Positions 32,261 through 44,461 of a DNA stretch of 64,000 bases are shown here, piece after piece. Origin of the DNA: Superficieibacter sp. 1612_C1 (lineage in GTDB: Bacteria; Pseudomonadota; Gammaproteobacteria; Enterobacterales; Enterobacteriaceae); assembly GCF_015234305.1 (NCBI RefSeq), contig NZ_JADGMI010000001.1, forward strand, positions 124,001 to 188,000, written 5' to 3'. Positions within the stretch are counted from its first letter, which is position 1. Each line of letters opens with the position of its first letter. The notes below the pieces were generated by a model that did no database searches, was not told the DNA's origin, and worked only from the letters and a program-made list of their open reading frames with translations. The position numbers were made by a program, and so were the translations under genes.

Positions 32261-34615
32261 ATGAATCCTGAGCGTTCTGAACGCATTGAAATCCCCGTAT
32301 TGCCGTTGCGCGATGTGGTGGTTTATCCGCACATGGTCATACCCTTATTTGTAGGGCGGGAAAAATCTATCCGTTGCCTTGAAGCCGCTATGGATCATGA
32401 CAAAAAAATCATGCTGGTGGCGCAGAAAGAAGCGTCAACGGATGAGCCGGGTGTAAACGATCTTTTCACCGTCGGGACCGTGGCCTCTATTTTGCAGATG
32501 CTGAAACTCCCTGACGGCACCGTAAAAGTGCTGGTAGAAGGGTTGCAGCGTGCGCGTATTAGCGCGTTGTCTGACGATGGCGAACATTTCTCTGCGAAAG
32601 CGGAGTATCTGGAATCGCCAGCGATGGACGAGCGCGAGCAGGAAGTGCTGGTACGCACCGCGATTGGTCAGTTTGAAGGCTATATCAAACTGAACAAAAA
32701 AATTCCCCCGGAAGTGCTGACCTCGTTAAACAGTATTGACGATCCCGCACGCCTGGCGGACACCATCGCCGCGCATATGCCGTTAAAACTGGCAGACAAA
32801 CAATCCGTACTTGAGATGGCCGACATCAACGAGCGTCTTGAATATCTGATGGCGATGATGGAGTCCGAAATCGATCTGTTGCAGGTTGAGAAACGTATTC
32901 GCAACCGCGTCAAAAAGCAGATGGAAAAATCGCAGCGTGAGTATTATCTGAATGAGCAAATGAAAGCCATTCAGAAAGAACTCGGCGAGATGGATGATGC
33001 GCCAGATGAAAACGAAGCGCTGAAACGTAAAATCGATGCCGCGAAAATGCCGAAAGAGGCAAAAGAAAAAACCGAAGCTGAACTGCAAAAGCTGAAGATG
33101 ATGTCGCCGATGTCAGCCGAAGCGACCGTGGTTCGCGGTTATATCGACTGGATGGTGCAGGTGCCGTGGAACGCGCGTAGCAAGGTCAAAAAAGACCTGC
33201 GTCAGGCGCAGGAGATCCTCGATACCGACCATTACGGCCTGGAGCGCGTCAAAGACCGTATCCTTGAGTACCTCGCGGTACAAAGCCGTATGAACAAGCT
33301 GAAAGGGCCGATCCTGTGTCTGGTAGGGCCGCCGGGGGTGGGTAAAACCTCGCTGGGGCAGTCCATTGCCAGAGCCACCGGGCGTAAATACATCCGTATG
33401 GCGCTGGGCGGCGTGCGTGACGAAGCGGAAATTCGCGGTCACCGTCGTACCTATATCGGTTCGATGCCGGGCAAACTGATTCAGAAAATGGCGAAAGTCG
33501 GGGTCAAAAACCCGCTGTTCCTGCTCGATGAGATCGACAAAATGTCGTCCGACATGCGCGGCGATCCGGCCTCTGCGCTGCTTGAGGTACTGGATCCTGA
33601 GCAGAACGTGGCGTTTAGCGATCACTATCTGGAAGTGGATTACGATCTCAGCGATGTCATGTTTGTGGCGACCTCTAACTCCATGAACATTCCGGCTCCG
33701 CTGCTGGATCGTATGGAAGTGATCCGTCTGTCCGGTTATACCGAAGATGAGAAGCTGAACATTGCTAAACAGCACCTGCTGCCGAAGCAAATCGAGCGTA
33801 ACGCGCTGAAAAGCAGCGAGATCACCGTAGACGATAGCGCGATCACCGGCATCATCCGTTACTACACCCGCGAAGCTGGCGTGCGTAACCTTGAGCGTGA
33901 AATCTCCAAACTGTGCCGTAAAGCGGTAAAACAACTGCTGCTCGACAAAACGCTCAAACACATCGAAATCACTGGCGATAACCTGAAAGATTTCCTTGGC
34001 GTACAGCGCTTTGACTATGGCCGTGCGGACAACGAAAACCGCGTGGGGCAGGTTACCGGTCTGGCGTGGACCGAAGTGGGCGGCGATCTGCTGACTATCG
34101 AGACTGCCTGTGTGCCAGGTAAAGGCAAGCTGACCTACACCGGCTCGCTGGGTGAAGTTATGCAGGAATCCATCCAGGCTGCGCTGACCGTGGTCCGTGC
34201 GCGTGCGGAGAAGCTGGGCATCAACGGCGACTTCCACGAAAAACGGGATATTCACGTTCACGTTCCGGAAGGGGCAACGCCGAAGGATGGTCCGAGCGCC
34301 GGTATTGCCATGTGTACCGCGCTGGTATCTTGCTTAACCGGCAACCCGGTACGCGCCGATGTCGCTATGACCGGTGAAATTACGCTGCGTGGTCTGGTCC
34401 TGCCGATCGGCGGGCTGAAAGAGAAACTGCTGGCAGCACATCGCGGCGGGATCAAAACGGTCCTTATTCCTTACGAGAATAAACGCGATCTGGAAGAGAT
34501 CCCGGACAACGTGATTGCCGACCTGGAGATTCATCCTGTGAAGCGGATTGAGGAAGTTCTGAGTCTCGCATTGCAAAATGAACCGTCAGGAATGCAGGTC
34601 GTAAGCGCAAAATAG
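32261..34615 (+). CDS. lon: ATP-dependent protease La (Lon)
   Basis: The 784-residue AAA+ protease degrades misfolded and regulatory proteins (SulA, RcsA, antitoxins). Domains are an N-terminal LON substrate domain (to about 200), a coiled coil, an AAA+ module with [11 protein letters not shown] near residue 356 and LLDEIDKM, and a C-terminal Ser-Lys protease domain. The nucleophile is in [11 protein letters not shown] (near Ser679) and the lysine in [13 protein letters not shown] (near Lys722). The ATG at 32261 ([11 protein letters not shown]) gives the E. coli length; an upstream in-frame ATG at 32216 is not needed. Confidence 0.98.
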   Translation: MNPERSERIEIPVLPLRDVVVYPHMVIPLFVGREKSIRCLEAAMDHDKKIMLVAQKEASTDEPGVNDLFTVGTVASILQMLKLPDGTVKVLVEGLQRARISALSDDGEHFSAKAEYLESPAMDEREQEVLVRTAIGQFEGYIKLNKKIPPEVLTSLNSIDDPARLADTIAAHMPLKLADKQSVLEMADINERLEYLMAMMESEIDLLQVEKRIRNRVKKQMEKSQREYYLNEQMKAIQKELGEMDDAPDENEALKRKIDAAKMPKEAKEKTEAELQKLKMMSPMSAEATVVRGYIDWMVQVPWNARSKVKKDLRQAQEILDTDHYGLERVKDRILEYLAVQSRMNKLKGPILCLVGPPGVGKTSLGQSIARATGRKYIRMALGGVRDEAEIRGHRRTYIGSMPGKLIQKMAKVGVKNPLFLLDEIDKMSSDMRGDPASALLEVLDPEQNVAFSDHYLEVDYDLSDVMFVATSNSMNIPAPLLDRMEVIRLSGYTEDEKLNIAKQHLLPKQIERNALKSSEITVDDSAITGIIRYYTREAGVRNLEREISKLCRKAVKQLLLDKTLKHIEITGDNLKDFLGVQRFDYGRADNENRVGQVTGLAWTEVGGDLLTIETACVPGKGKLTYTGSLGEVMQESIQAALTVVRARAEKLGINGDFHEKRDIHVHVPEGATPKDGPSAGIAMCTALVSCLTGNPVRADVAMTGEITLRGLVLPIGGLKEKLLAAHRGGIKTVLIPYENKRDLEEIPDNVIADLEIHPVKRIEEVLSLALQNEPSGMQVVSAK

Positions 34616-34647
34616 TGACCTTGCGCAAAGAGCGCTAATAAAAATAG

Positions 34648-34684
34648 GGCTGGCAGGCCAATTCGGACTTGCCAGCCTTTTTTT
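34648..34684 (+). terminator. Intrinsic terminator of lon
   Basis: GGCTGGCA and TGCCAGCC form an 8-bp stem around a 14-base loop, followed by seven T residues. Confidence 0.88.
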
Positions 34685-34825
34685 GTATAGCTAATTTAGA
34701 TTGCTGGGCTGACACGCCATAGGTAACGAGTGTTGTAAGGGCATGTCAGTCCTGTTATAACTGCTGCGCGGTCGTACGATGAAGGATTCATGTACGATAT
34801 AAATTATAAAGAGAGGAAGAGAACA

Positions 34826-35098
34826 GTGAATAAATCTCAACTGATAGATAAAATTGCTGCAGGGGCTGATATCTCTAAAGCTGCGGCTGGACGTGCGTTA
34901 GATGCTTTAATTGCTTCTGTTACTGAATCTCTGCAAGCCGGAGATGACGTTGCACTGGTGGGTTTTGGTACTTTTGCTGTGAAAGAGCGTGCTGCCCGTA
35001 CTGGTCGCAACCCGCAAACAGGTAAAGAGATCACCATCGCTGCCGCTAAAGTCCCGGGTTTTCGCGCGGGTAAAGCGCTGAAAGACGCAGTTAACTGA
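34826..35098 (+). CDS. hupB: DNA-binding protein HU-beta
   Basis: The 90-residue nucleoid protein bends DNA as a homodimer or with HU-alpha. The sequence is almost identical to E. coli HupB, including the DNA-binding arm segment [17 protein letters not shown]. The start is a GTG at 34826 behind GAGAGGAAGAGA; an in-frame ATG at 34790 would add 12 residues not found in the family. Confidence 0.97.
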   Translation: MNKSQLIDKIAAGADISKAAAGRALDALIASVTESLQAGDDVALVGFGTFAVKERAARTGRNPQTGKEITIAAAKVPGFRAGKALKDAVN

Positions 35099-35131
35099 TC
35101 GTCTCCCGTAAGGGATGTGACACAGTATGAG

Positions 35132-35158
35132 GGCGCATCATTTGATGTGCCTTTTTTA
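35132..35158 (+). terminator. Intrinsic terminator of hupB
   Basis: GGCGCATCA-TTT-GATGTGCC with a TTTTTT tail follows hupB by 34 bases. Confidence 0.85.
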
Positions 35159-35290
35159 TTTGTGATGAGGGATTTCTGCTTTTGCTGCTGACAACCGCCC
35201 CGTTTTCTTGTCACAATACCCCCTTACGCGCAGGGTTCGTGCTATGCTGCGCGACGTATAAAGTCATCTACAGCGGAGCGTTGTTACACC

Positions 35291-37165
35291 ATGATGGACA
35301 ACTTACGTACGGCGGCTAACAGCCTCGTACTCAAGATTATTTTCGGTATCATTATCGTGTCGTTCATTTTGACCGGCGTGAGCAGCTACCTGATTGGCGG
35401 TAACAATAATTACGCCGCAAAAGTGAATGGCCAGGAGATTGGTCGCCAGCAGTTTGAAAATGCGGTTGCCAGCGAGCGTAACCGGATGCAGCAGCAGATG
35501 GGCGATCAATACTCTGAGCTGGCGTCTAATGAAAATTACATCAAACAGATGCGCCAGCAGGTGCTGACTCGTTTGATTGATGAAGCGTTGCTCGACCAGT
35601 ATGCCCGCGAACTGGGCCTCGGCATCAGTGACGATCAGGTTAAAAAAGCCATTTTCGCAACCCAGGCTTTCCAGAACAACGGCAAGTTCGATAACACCCG
35701 CTATAACGAGCTGGTGAACCGTATGGGGATGACGGCCGATCAATACGCGCAGGCGCTGCGTAATCAACTGGTGACTCAGCAATTGATTAATGCCGTGGTT
35801 GGCACCGATTTTATGCTGCCGGGTGAAACGGATGAACTGGCGGCGCTGGTCTCTCAGCAGCGAGTGGTCCGTGAAGCGACTATCGACGTGAATGCGCTGG
35901 CAGCGAAACAGCAGGCCAGCGATGCAGAGATTCAGGCGGCCTACGCGCAGAATAAAGGTCAGTTCGTCTCGCCTGAGCAGTTCCGCGTAAGCTACATCAA
36001 AATGGACGCAGCATCGATGCAGCAGAACGCGTCTGACGAAGAAATTCAGGCGTACTACGATGAGCATCAGGATCTGTTTACCCAGTCCGCGCGTAACCGC
36101 TACAGCGTGATCCAGACCAAAACCGAAGCTGATGCGAAGGCGGTACTGGATGAGCTGAACAAAGGGGCGGATTTCGCCACCGTGGCGAAAGAAAAATCCA
36201 CCGATATCATCTCTGCCCGCAACGGCGGTGATATTGGCTGGATGGACGATGCGGGTACCCTGCCGGAACTGAAAGACGCGGGCCTGAAAGAAAAAGGCCA
36301 GATCTCCGGGGTCATTAAATCCTCCGTAGGTTTCCTGGTGGCCCGTCTCGATGACACTCAGCCTGCGAAAGTAAAACCGCTGGCGGAAGCGCATGATGAC
36401 ATCGCCGCGAAAGTGAAACAGGAAAAAGCGCTGGATGCGTACTTTGCCCTGCAACAGAAAGTCAGCGAAGCCGCCAGCAATGACAACGAGTCATTAGCGG
36501 GTGCAGAGCAGGCGGCAGGTGTAAAAGCGGTTGAAACCGGCTGGTTTGACCGTAACAGCCTGCCGGAAGAGCTGAACTTCAAACCTGTCTCCGACGCGAT
36601 TTTCAGTGGCGCGCTGGTCGGGCAGAACGGCACGCCGGGTAGCAACTCTGACATCATCACCGTTGATGGCGACCGTGCTTTTGTGATCCGCGTGAGCGAG
36701 CACAAAGCTGAAGCCGTTAAGCCGCTGGCAGACGTGAAAGAGCTGGTAGCTGCGAACGTCAAACGTGAGAAAGCGACGCAGCAGGCGAAGCTGGATGCCG
36801 AGAAACTGCTGGCTGCCCTGCAAACGGGTAAAGGCGATGAGGCGATGAAAACTGCGGGTCTGAACTTTGGGGAAGCGAAAACGCTGACCCGTACAGGTCA
36901 GGATCCGGTAAGCCAGGCCGCGTTCACGCTGGCGCTGCCGGCTGAGGGCAAACTGTCCTACGGCATTGCCAACGACATGCAGGGTAACGTCGTACTGCTG
37001 GCGCTGGATGAAATTAAAGCCGGAACCATGCCAGATGAGCAGAAAAAAGCGATGGTACAGGGGATCACCCGTAACAATGCGCAAATCGCCTTTGAAGCGC
37101 TGATGAGCAATCTGCGTAAACAGGCCAAAATCAAATACGGCGATATCGTCGAGCAGCAACAATAA
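35291..37165 (+). CDS. ppiD: Periplasmic chaperone PpiD
   Basis: The 624-residue chaperone is anchored by one N-terminal transmembrane helix (about residues 14-36) next to the SecYEG translocon and assists newly exported proteins. The SurA-like N-terminal chaperone part is followed by a single parvulin domain (about residues 266-357, NRYSVIQTKTEADAKAVLDE to GFLVARLDD), usually inactive as an isomerase in PpiD. The MMDNLRTA start has a GGAGCG ribosome site. Confidence 0.96.
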   Translation: MMDNLRTAANSLVLKIIFGIIIVSFILTGVSSYLIGGNNNYAAKVNGQEIGRQQFENAVASERNRMQQQMGDQYSELASNENYIKQMRQQVLTRLIDEALLDQYARELGLGISDDQVKKAIFATQAFQNNGKFDNTRYNELVNRMGMTADQYAQALRNQLVTQQLINAVVGTDFMLPGETDELAALVSQQRVVREATIDVNALAAKQQASDAEIQAAYAQNKGQFVSPEQFRVSYIKMDAASMQQNASDEEIQAYYDEHQDLFTQSARNRYSVIQTKTEADAKAVLDELNKGADFATVAKEKSTDIISARNGGDIGWMDDAGTLPELKDAGLKEKGQISGVIKSSVGFLVARLDDTQPAKVKPLAEAHDDIAAKVKQEKALDAYFALQQKVSEAASNDNESLAGAEQAAGVKAVETGWFDRNSLPEELNFKPVSDAIFSGALVGQNGTPGSNSDIITVDGDRAFVIRVSEHKAEAVKPLADVKELVAANVKREKATQQAKLDAEKLLAALQTGKGDEAMKTAGLNFGEAKTLTRTGQDPVSQAAFTLALPAEGKLSYGIANDMQGNVVLLALDEIKAGTMPDEQKKAMVQGITRNNAQIAFEALMSNLRKQAKIKYGDIVEQQQ

Positions 37166-37205
37166 CGAGCTTGCTTCCACAATTTTGCAACTCGTTGCAA
37201 TAACC

Positions 37206-37228
37206 AAAGGCCGCTTTCGCGGCCTTTT
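37206..37228 (+). terminator. Intrinsic terminator of ppiD
   Basis: AAAGGCCGC-TTTC-GCGGCCTTTT forms a perfect stem 40 bases after ppiD. Confidence 0.82.
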
Positions 37229-37238
37229 CCATTTTTGA

Positions 37239-37685
<447 letters not shown>

Positions 37686-37790
37686 ATTTCATCTGAAGAG
37701 TTGCACGGCGGCAAATTTTTGCCAGACTAAAGAGGTCATACCAGTGGTGTGGCCTCTGTCTCTTATTACAACAATAAAGGTTATCGCGCT

Positions 37791-38207
37791 ATGCAGACTC
37801 AAATCAAAGTCCGGGGCTTTCACCTCGACGTCTATCAGCACGTGAACAACGCCCGCTACCTGGAGTTTCTGGAAGAGGCGCGCTGGGACGGGCTGGAAAA
37901 CAGCGACAGTTTTCAGTGGATGACCGCGCACAACATCGCTTTTGTGGTGGTCAATATTAATATCAACTACCGCCGTCCGGCGGTGTTGAGCGATCTGCTC
38001 ACCATCACCAGCCAGTTACAGCAGCTTAACGGCAAGAGCGGCGTGCTAAGTCAGGTAGTAACGCTTGAGCCAGAAGGGCAGGTCGTTGCCGACGCGTTAA
38101 TCACTTTTGTTTGTATCGACCTGAAAACCCAGAAAGCGCTGGCGCTGGAGGGAGAACTGCGGGAGAAACTTGAAGCGATGATGCCGGGAGAAGGGAAGGC
38201 GGACTAA
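37791..38207 (+). CDS. fadM: Long-chain acyl-CoA thioesterase FadM
   Basis: The 138-residue hot-dog thioesterase (formerly ybaW) hydrolyses long-chain acyl-CoA by-products of oleate beta-oxidation. The 4-hydroxybenzoyl-CoA-type signature HLDVYQHVNNARYLEFLEEA carries the catalytic Asp13. The C-terminus (MPGEGKAD) runs about six residues longer than E. coli FadM. The ATG at 37791 matches E. coli; upstream frame extension to 37749 is not supported. Confidence 0.94.
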   Translation: MQTQIKVRGFHLDVYQHVNNARYLEFLEEARWDGLENSDSFQWMTAHNIAFVVVNININYRRPAVLSDLLTITSQLQQLNGKSGVLSQVVTLEPEGQVVADALITFVCIDLKTQKALALEGELREKLEAMMPGEGKAD

Positions 38208-38228
38208 CGCCGTCACCGTGCCGGAAAT

Positions 38229-38332
38229 GCCCGGTGGCGGCTTCGCCTTACCGGCCCTACGATTTGGCGCAAGCAATTGATTCACAAGGTATGATTAAAC
38301 AGTAGGCCGGGTAAGCGCAGCGCCACCCGGCA
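38229..38332. repeat. Paired REP elements (BIME) between fadM and queC
   Basis: Two inverted REP sequences, GGTGGCGGCTTCGCCTTACC near 38232-38251 and GTAAGCGCAGCGCCACCCGG near 38311-38330, fill the gap between the convergent genes. They are the same type as the elements in the 3433-4012 array. Confidence 0.88.
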
Positions 38333-38336
38333 TAAC

Positions 38337-39032
38337 TCACGCCAGCCCGGTTTTTTCCTGCATTGCCGCTTTCACCGCCTTCGAGTCCGCCAGATAGTGC
38401 TTTAGCCCGTTGGCGCGCAGGTTACAGGCGGCGCACTGACCACAGCCATCGCCCTTAATACCGTTATAGCAGGTCAGCGTTTCACTGCGCACCAGATCCA
38501 GCTTGCCCCAGTAATCGGCCAGCGCCCAGGTCTCGGCTTTATCCAGCCACATTAGCGGCGTTTCAAAGCGAATATCTTTCGCCATTCCCAGACTGACCGC
38601 GTGATTAAGCGCCTTTACAAATTCATCACGGCAATCCGGGTAGCCGGAGAAGTCGGTCTCACACACGCCGGTGATCACCGCTTCCGCTTTCACCTGGTAG
38701 GCGTAAATCGCCGCCAGCGTTAAAAACAAAATATTGCGCCCCGGCACGAAGGTATTGGGAATGCCGTTTGCGTCGGGTTCATAATCCGGCACAGGAATGC
38801 TGTCGCGGGTCAGGCTGCTGACCGCCAGTTCATTCAGCAAGGTCACATCCAGCACTTTATGCGCTCGCGCGCCCAGCTTGAGCGCCAGTTCGCATGCCAC
38901 ATCAATCTCTGCCCGATGGCGCTGACCATAATCAAACGTGACGCAATGAACCTCGTCATACTGATGCAAAGCCTGAATCAGGCAGGTGGTGGAATCCTGT
39001 CCTCCGCTAAAAACCACAACGGCGCGTTTCAT
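38337..39032 (-). CDS. queC: 7-cyano-7-deazaguanine synthase
   Basis: The 231-residue ATP-dependent enzyme converts 7-carboxy-7-deazaguanine to preQ0 for queuosine in tRNA. The PP-loop FSGGQDSTT is near residues 8-16, and the zinc-binding cysteines lie in [20 protein letters not shown] near residues 188-206. Length and order match E. coli. Confidence 0.97.
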   Translation of the reverse strand: MKRAVVVFSGGQDSTTCLIQALHQYDEVHCVTFDYGQRHRAEIDVACELALKLGARAHKVLDVTLLNELAVSSLTRDSIPVPDYEPDANGIPNTFVPGRNILFLTLAAIYAYQVKAEAVITGVCETDFSGYPDCRDEFVKALNHAVSLGMAKDIRFETPLMWLDKAETWALADYWGKLDLVRSETLTCYNGIKGDGCGQCAACNLRANGLKHYLADSKAVKAAMQEKTGLA

Positions 39033-39097
39033 TACTTTTCCCGCTCATAACATAAAAAAGCTATGGTAACGTCTGCGGGCCACGACGACCAGCTTCT

Positions 39098-40798
39098 TCA
39101 CCGTATTGAAGCCGGAAGCCATGCCGAACAAAAATCAAACCAGCCGCGGGTGTTGAGGCGAATGCCGTTTACGCCCGGCGGCGCGCTGACCCGATAGTGA
39201 TAATTAAACAGCGGCGTCAGAATAGCCTGCGACATCAGGGCGGCGAAAACCCGCTCCAGTGCGGCAGATCGCTGCGGTGCGTCTGGATGCCGCTGCACCT
39301 GATCCAGCGTCGCTTTCAACTGGCTGAAGTGTTCGTCACTGAGCAGCGCAGGCCACAGCGGATCGCAGCGCAGCCACTGTTCAAGCGTGTATTCCGCCGA
39401 CTCGCCAATCAGCCTGTCGCCCATAATGATGTCTGCGCGCGTCAGGTCGGCACATCCCTCCCAGTTTTTCGCATCATAAAAAATCAGCGTCAACTGACAG
39501 CCCTGCGCTGCCATCGCGGCTTTAAGCTGTTGCGCCATGGTATGCAGTTCAACGGGAAGATGGTAAAGCAGCGTTAAGGTTGATGGCAGCGGCGTGTCGT
39601 TATGTGCTGAACCTTCCGGAATCGCCCAGCCGGGCAAAAGTTCATGACTGGGGGTAATCAGCCCCTCATCCAGCGGCAGCGTTTGCAGTAGGGCAGTGCG
39701 GTGGATCAGGTCGATCACCCGCTGCGCCTGTGGCCGGGTTAATCGCTCGCTCTGGCGCAGGGCAAGGTAGCAAAAGCCGAGGCTGATACTATTGCTGACC
39801 AGCCTGAGCTGGCTCAACTCTTCAGGATCCCCGATGGCAATTTGCACCGGATGACGACAGCTGGTCCCCAGATCCTGCTCAAAAAGCTGCGGCGTGATCC
39901 AGTATTCGATGGCCTTCAGCAGGGGATGCGTCAGGTGATAGCGGTCGTGGTTTTCCAGCCGCACCAGTTCCGGCTCGAAGATTTTCAGGCAAAACGGCCC
40001 GGTGCCTACCGCCGGATGTTCCGGATGAGCCAGCACGCTGCAATAGCTGGCAAGCCGGTGCGCCAGCCAGTAATCCGGACGATCAAGAATGAAGGTCAGG
40101 CATTGCGCGTGAGTCATCTCAATACGGCTGACGCTGGCAAATAGCCTGCGCAGGGCAGGCAGCGTTAACAGCATCTGCAAACGCGCCTGAAGTTGCCCGG
40201 TGGTAACCGCGTCGCCATTGTGCCAGTAGAGCGTAGAGCGGATATAAAATTGCCAGCACAGCCCGTCGTCTGAAACTTCCCAGTGATGAGCAAGATCGCC
40301 CTGTGGCTGCGTCGAATCCTGTGAAAAGCGGGTCAGCCCGGAGAACACCTGCTCCGCCAGATGCTGCTCTGCGCGGCCGGATAAAAAGCCCGGATGCAGC
40401 GGCTCAAGCGGCCGGTAATAAGGAATGCGCAGGGTAGGCGTATTGTTTTGCCACTGACCGCCGAGAAAAGGGTGTAACAGCGCCCGCAGTTCAATCGGTG
40501 CCAGCTGGGCCAGTTCAAGCGCGTTGTGCTGCTGGCCTTTATTGAGTGCCTGCTCCATCATCTCATTGCGCAGCGTCACCGGAGAAATCAAAAACGTCAG
40601 CATGCCGCGCTTCCCCCGTCCCGAACGGGCTTCCCAGCGCAGCCAGCCCGCCTCCTGTGCCTGGCGCAATAGCGTGCGCATATGCCGATCGCTGCAAAAA
40701 CAGCGGGCGGCCAGTTCGGTAATGGTGACTTCCTGCGGCTCACCATCCGAAGGTTGCCACAGGCGCTGATACTGATTCAGTCGATTAAGCAGTCGCAT
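39098..40798 (-). CDS. ybaE: SgrR-family regulator YbaE
   Basis: The 566-residue protein has an N-terminal winged-helix domain (about residues 1-115, with [20 protein letters not shown]) and a C-terminal domain resembling periplasmic solute-binding proteins of peptide transporters (from about 160). This layout matches SgrR, the sugar-phosphate stress regulator, but the ligand and targets of YbaE are not established. The ATG at 40798 ([11 protein letters not shown]) matches E. coli. Confidence 0.92.
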   Translation of the reverse strand: MRLLNRLNQYQRLWQPSDGEPQEVTITELAARCFCSDRHMRTLLRQAQEAGWLRWEARSGRGKRGMLTFLISPVTLRNEMMEQALNKGQQHNALELAQLAPIELRALLHPFLGGQWQNNTPTLRIPYYRPLEPLHPGFLSGRAEQHLAEQVFSGLTRFSQDSTQPQGDLAHHWEVSDDGLCWQFYIRSTLYWHNGDAVTTGQLQARLQMLLTLPALRRLFASVSRIEMTHAQCLTFILDRPDYWLAHRLASYCSVLAHPEHPAVGTGPFCLKIFEPELVRLENHDRYHLTHPLLKAIEYWITPQLFEQDLGTSCRHPVQIAIGDPEELSQLRLVSNSISLGFCYLALRQSERLTRPQAQRVIDLIHRTALLQTLPLDEGLITPSHELLPGWAIPEGSAHNDTPLPSTLTLLYHLPVELHTMAQQLKAAMAAQGCQLTLIFYDAKNWEGCADLTRADIIMGDRLIGESAEYTLEQWLRCDPLWPALLSDEHFSQLKATLDQVQRHPDAPQRSAALERVFAALMSQAILTPLFNYHYRVSAPPGVNGIRLNTRGWFDFCSAWLPASIR

Positions 40799-40898
40799 AA
40801 AAACCCGGAACAATATTCATCAACTATTCACTATTACTTCCGTATATCTCAGTGGATACTTCAGAGCAAGAGAATTGCATCACTTAGCGGAGAAATTC

Positions 40899-41717
40899 AT
40901 GGTCAAACTGGCTGCATTTGATATGGACGGCACATTATTAATGCCGGACCATCGTCTGGGAGATCAAACGCTGACGACCCTGAAACGCCTGCGCGATCGC
41001 GATATTACGCTGACGTTTGCCACCGGTCGTCACGCGCTGGAAATGCGCCATGTGATTGGCGAACTGGCGCTGGATGCCTTTCTGATCACCGGTAACGGAA
41101 CGCGGATCCACTCTCTTGAAGGAGATCTGCTTCACCAGCAGGATCTGGCTCCCGACGTGGCTGAAGCTGTTCTGCACGGCAAGTGGCAGACCGATGCCAG
41201 TATGCACATCTTCAATGACGACGGCTGGTTTACGGACAAAGAGGTCCCGCTCCTGCTTCAGGCGCACGCCTTTAGCGGCTTCCGTTATCAGATCCGCGAT
41301 CTACAGCGCGTGGCGAGTGATGAGGTGACGAAAATCTGTTTTTGCGGCGAGCATGACGATCTTTGCCGTCTGCAAATTCAGCTTCAGGAAGCGCTGGGCG
41401 ACCGCGCCCATCTCTGTTTCTCTGCGCTTTACTGCCTGGAGGTTCTGCCGGTGGGATGTAATAAAGGCGCGGCGCTTACCTCGCTAACTCAGCATCTCGG
41501 CATTTCAATGCAGGAGTGCATGGCATTTGGCGACGCGATGAACGACAGCGAAATGCTCTCCAGCGTCGGGCGCGGGCTGATTATGGGCAACGCCATGCCC
41601 CAGCTTATCGATGGTCTGCCCCATTTAACGGTTATAGGAGACTGCCAGACGCAGGCGGTATCCCATTTTTTGGCTCACTGGCTGGATACTCCACATCTTC
41701 CTTATTCCCCCGAATAG
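40899..41717 (+). CDS. cof: HAD-family phosphatase Cof (HMP-PP phosphatase)
   Basis: The 272-residue HAD hydrolase has the nucleophile motif AFDMDGTLL (Asp8, Asp10) and the C-terminal metal motif [12 protein letters not shown]. coli Cof hydrolyses the thiamine intermediate HMP-diphosphate and other sugar phosphates. It is divergent from ybaE. The ATG at 40899 (MVKLAAFD) follows a CGGAGA ribosome site. Confidence 0.95.
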   Translation: MVKLAAFDMDGTLLMPDHRLGDQTLTTLKRLRDRDITLTFATGRHALEMRHVIGELALDAFLITGNGTRIHSLEGDLLHQQDLAPDVAEAVLHGKWQTDASMHIFNDDGWFTDKEVPLLLQAHAFSGFRYQIRDLQRVASDEVTKICFCGEHDDLCRLQIQLQEALGDRAHLCFSALYCLEVLPVGCNKGAALTSLTQHLGISMQECMAFGDAMNDSEMLSSVGRGLIMGNAMPQLIDGLPHLTVIGDCQTQAVSHFLAHWLDTPHLPYSPE

Positions 41718-41733
41718 CAAGATTTTTTCCAGC

Positions 41734-41761
41734 AAGCCAGGCCGTGTGCCTGGCTTTTTTT
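41734..41761 (+). terminator. Intrinsic terminator of cof
   Basis: AAGCCAGGC-CGTGT-GCCTGGCTT with seven or more T residues lies just after cof and marks the backbone edge of the Rhs insertion. Confidence 0.87.
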
Positions 41762-41882
41762 ATTGATTTTGTGAATATAAATATTTTCCTAAAATCGCTT
41801 TGTCCTGTTCTGTATCTTACTTTCCTCTCTCGCTGAATAGTAGTCTCCTTTCGTGCAGTATTTTTAACAGAGGGATTTGACG

Positions 41883-44461
41883 ATGAGCGGAAAACCAGCG
41901 GCACGGATGGGCGACATGACCCGGTACGGTGGCCCGATAGTTCAGGGTTCGGCGGGCGTCATGATTGGGGCACCGACGGGCGTGGCCTGCTCAGTATGTC
42001 CGGGCGGGATGACCTCGGGCAACCCGGTGAACCCGCTGCTGGGGGCGAAGGTGCTGCCGGGGGAGACGGATATCGCGCTGCCCGGCCCGCTGCCGTTTGT
42101 GCTTACCCGCGCCTACAGCAGCTACCGCACGAAAACACCTGCTCCGGTCGGGATACTGGGTCCCGGCTGGAAAATGCCGGCGGATAACCGATGGCGCAGG
42201 CCGCCGTTTCCGGCTGGTGCTGACCACACAGGCGCAGCGGGCGGAGGCGGCAAAGGCCGCTTCCGGTACCATCATGGCCGCCGCCTCCCCTTTTCCGGTA
42301 TCTCTGCCGCCTTATACGGAATACGGCCGGGATAATGGTATCCGCCTGTCGCAGGTGTGGCTGGTGGCTGACCCTGAGTACCCGGATGCGTTGCCCGCCA
42401 CGCCGCTGGCGCGCTATGACTACACGCCGCGCGGGGAACTGCTGGCGGTGTACGACCGTGGCGGCGTGGCGGTGCGTCACTTTGAGTATAACCCGCAGCA
42501 TCCGGGGCGAATGACCGCGCACCGCCACGCGGGCAGGCCACAGATGCGCTACCGCTATGATGAGGCGGGACGCGTCACGGAGCAGTTAAACCCGGAAGGG
42601 CTGAGTTACCGCTACCGGTATGAGAAGAACCGCGTCACCATCACCGACAGCCTGAACCGTCGGGAGATACTGCACACGAAAGGTGAAGGTGGCCTGAAAC
42701 GGGTGGTGATGAAGGTGTCAGCCGACGGCAGCGTGACGCACAGTGAATTTGACCCGGCGGGACGCCTGATGGCGCAGACGGATGCCGCCGGGAGAAAGAC
42801 AACGTACTGGCTGAATGTGGCGAACGGCACCGTTTCGTCGGTGACCGGCCCGGACGGCAGAAAGACGCAGTTTTACTATCAGGGCGGACAGCTGACATCC
42901 GTCATTTATCCGGACGGGTTACGCAGCAGCCGGGAGTATGATGACAGGGGCAGGCTGACGGCGGAGACGTCGCGCACGGGCGGGACAACGCGGTATTTTT
43001 ATGCCGACCTGCGGAGTGAGCGGCCTTCTGCCATGCAGGACGCCACCGGCAGCCGGAAGCAGATGACCTGGAGTTCTTACGGCCAGTTGCTCACGTTCAC
43101 CGACTGTTCAGGATACGAGACGCGGTATGAGTACAACCGCTTCGGCCATCCGGATGCACGACGAGCGGACGCACCGGTATGAATACGACAGCCAGCACCG
43201 GCTGGTCCGTTATGTGCGCACGCAGTACGGGGAGACGCAGGTGGAAAGCCGGTATGTGTACGACCCGTCGGGCCGGCGCATCAGTAAGCGGATGTGGCGG
43301 CGCGAACGCAGCCTGGCGGGGTATATGGCGCTGACGAAAACGCCGGACGTGACATGGTACGGCTGGGAGGGGGACAGGCTGACGACCATCCAGACACAGC
43401 AGAGCCGCATCCAGACGGTGTACGTGCCGGGGAGCTTCACGCCGCTGGTGCGCATCGAAACGGACAGTGCAGAGCTGGCGAAGGCGAAGCACCGCAGCCT
43501 GGCGGAGAAGCTTCAGCAGGAGGGGAGCGGGGACGGCCAGGACGTGGTGTTCCCGGCAGTGCTGGTGCAGATGCTGGACCGGCTGGAGGGCGAGCTCAGG
43601 CGCAACGCGGTGAGCGAAGAGAGCCGGGCATGGCTTGCGCAGTGCGGGCTGACGCCGGAGCAGATGGCGGCGCAGCTGGAGCCACGGCATGAGCCGGAGA
43701 GGAAGCTGCACCTTTACCACTGCGACCACCGTGGTCTGCCGCTGGCGCTGATTAACCCGGACAATACGGTGGCGTGGCGTGCGGAATATGACGAGTGGGG
43801 AAACCTGCTGGTTGAGGAGAACCCCGAACACCTGGAGCAGCTGATAAGGCTGCCGGGACAGCAGTATGATGAGGAGTCGGGGCTGTATTACAACCGGCAC
43901 CGGTACTATAATCCGGGACAGGGAAGGTATATCACGCAGGATCCGATTGGGCTGGAGGGGGGATGGAATCTTTATACGTACCCCCTGAACCCGATAGTAA
44001 ATATAGATCCATTAGGTTTAACCTTATCTGATATACCAATCTATAAATTTAATAGTCAAGATGAAGCTGCGCTTTTTGCCATAAAAATGTGTAATAGCAC
44101 ATCAATTATAGAAAATAGAGAGTATGGTGGGTTAGTTTGTAAAACCTCTAATAATAAATATATTGCAACTGAAGCTAAGCAGGGAAGCTTGGCTGGTTTT
44201 TCTCCGTCAAATAGCTCTTGTCCTTTTGGCTCGACTAAGGTTGGTGATTATCACACACATGGCTTTTACTCTGATCTAAACGGGAATCCAGTATCACCTC
44301 AAAATGATGCATATGACTCTTTACATTTTTCACCGCAAGATATTTCTGGGATTGCAAGTGATGGCATAGGTAATCCAAATTATACTGGCTATTTGGGGAC
44401 TCCAAATAATAAATATTATAAGTTTACCCCTGAAACTGGAAAAGTTGAGGGAATGAAATGA
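41883..44461 (+). pseudogene. Frameshifted rhs gene with DUF4329-like toxin tip
   Basis: The locus begins as a normal Rhs protein: PAAR-like N-terminus and SCPGGMTSGNPVNPLLGAKV to LGPGWKMPAD. Near 42187 it jumps into another frame at ITDGAGRRFRLVLTT, losing roughly 130 residues relative to RhsA as I recall it. Core YD repeats continue to EYNRFGH near 43147. There it jumps again to the C-terminal core ([13 protein letters not shown]), losing several hundred residues and changing frame. The core ends at the conserved IDPLGL, after which a variable, AT-richer tip of about 140 residues starts. That tip has [11 protein letters not shown] and FSPQD, a pattern like DUF4329/JAB-type domains. No full-length product is possible. 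The immunity gene overlaps by ATGA. Confidence 0.88.
43149..44015 (+). repeat. Rhs core direct repeat, copy 1
   Basis: This segment is a near copy of 45067-45933 (offset 1918 bases): both run from the IRMxDERTHRY motif through [15 protein letters not shown] to IDPLGL. Divergence starts sharply after IDPLGL where the tips differ. Such repeats let Rhs tips be exchanged by recombination. Confidence 0.85.

Noticed and set aside
32783-34261. Long minus-strand reading frames (101 and 382 codons) opposite lon
   Set aside because: They are antisense shadows of the highly conserved, GC-rich lon gene, with unlikely amino acid composition.
35303-36454. A 383-codon minus-strand reading frame opposite ppiD
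   Set aside because: Fully antisense to ppiD, which is an unambiguous full-length gene.
42097-43182. A separate 361-residue protein
   Set aside because: Its first 30 residues are an out-of-frame reading of the Rhs N-terminal region; the rest is Rhs core, so it is the middle piece of the frameshifted rhs gene.
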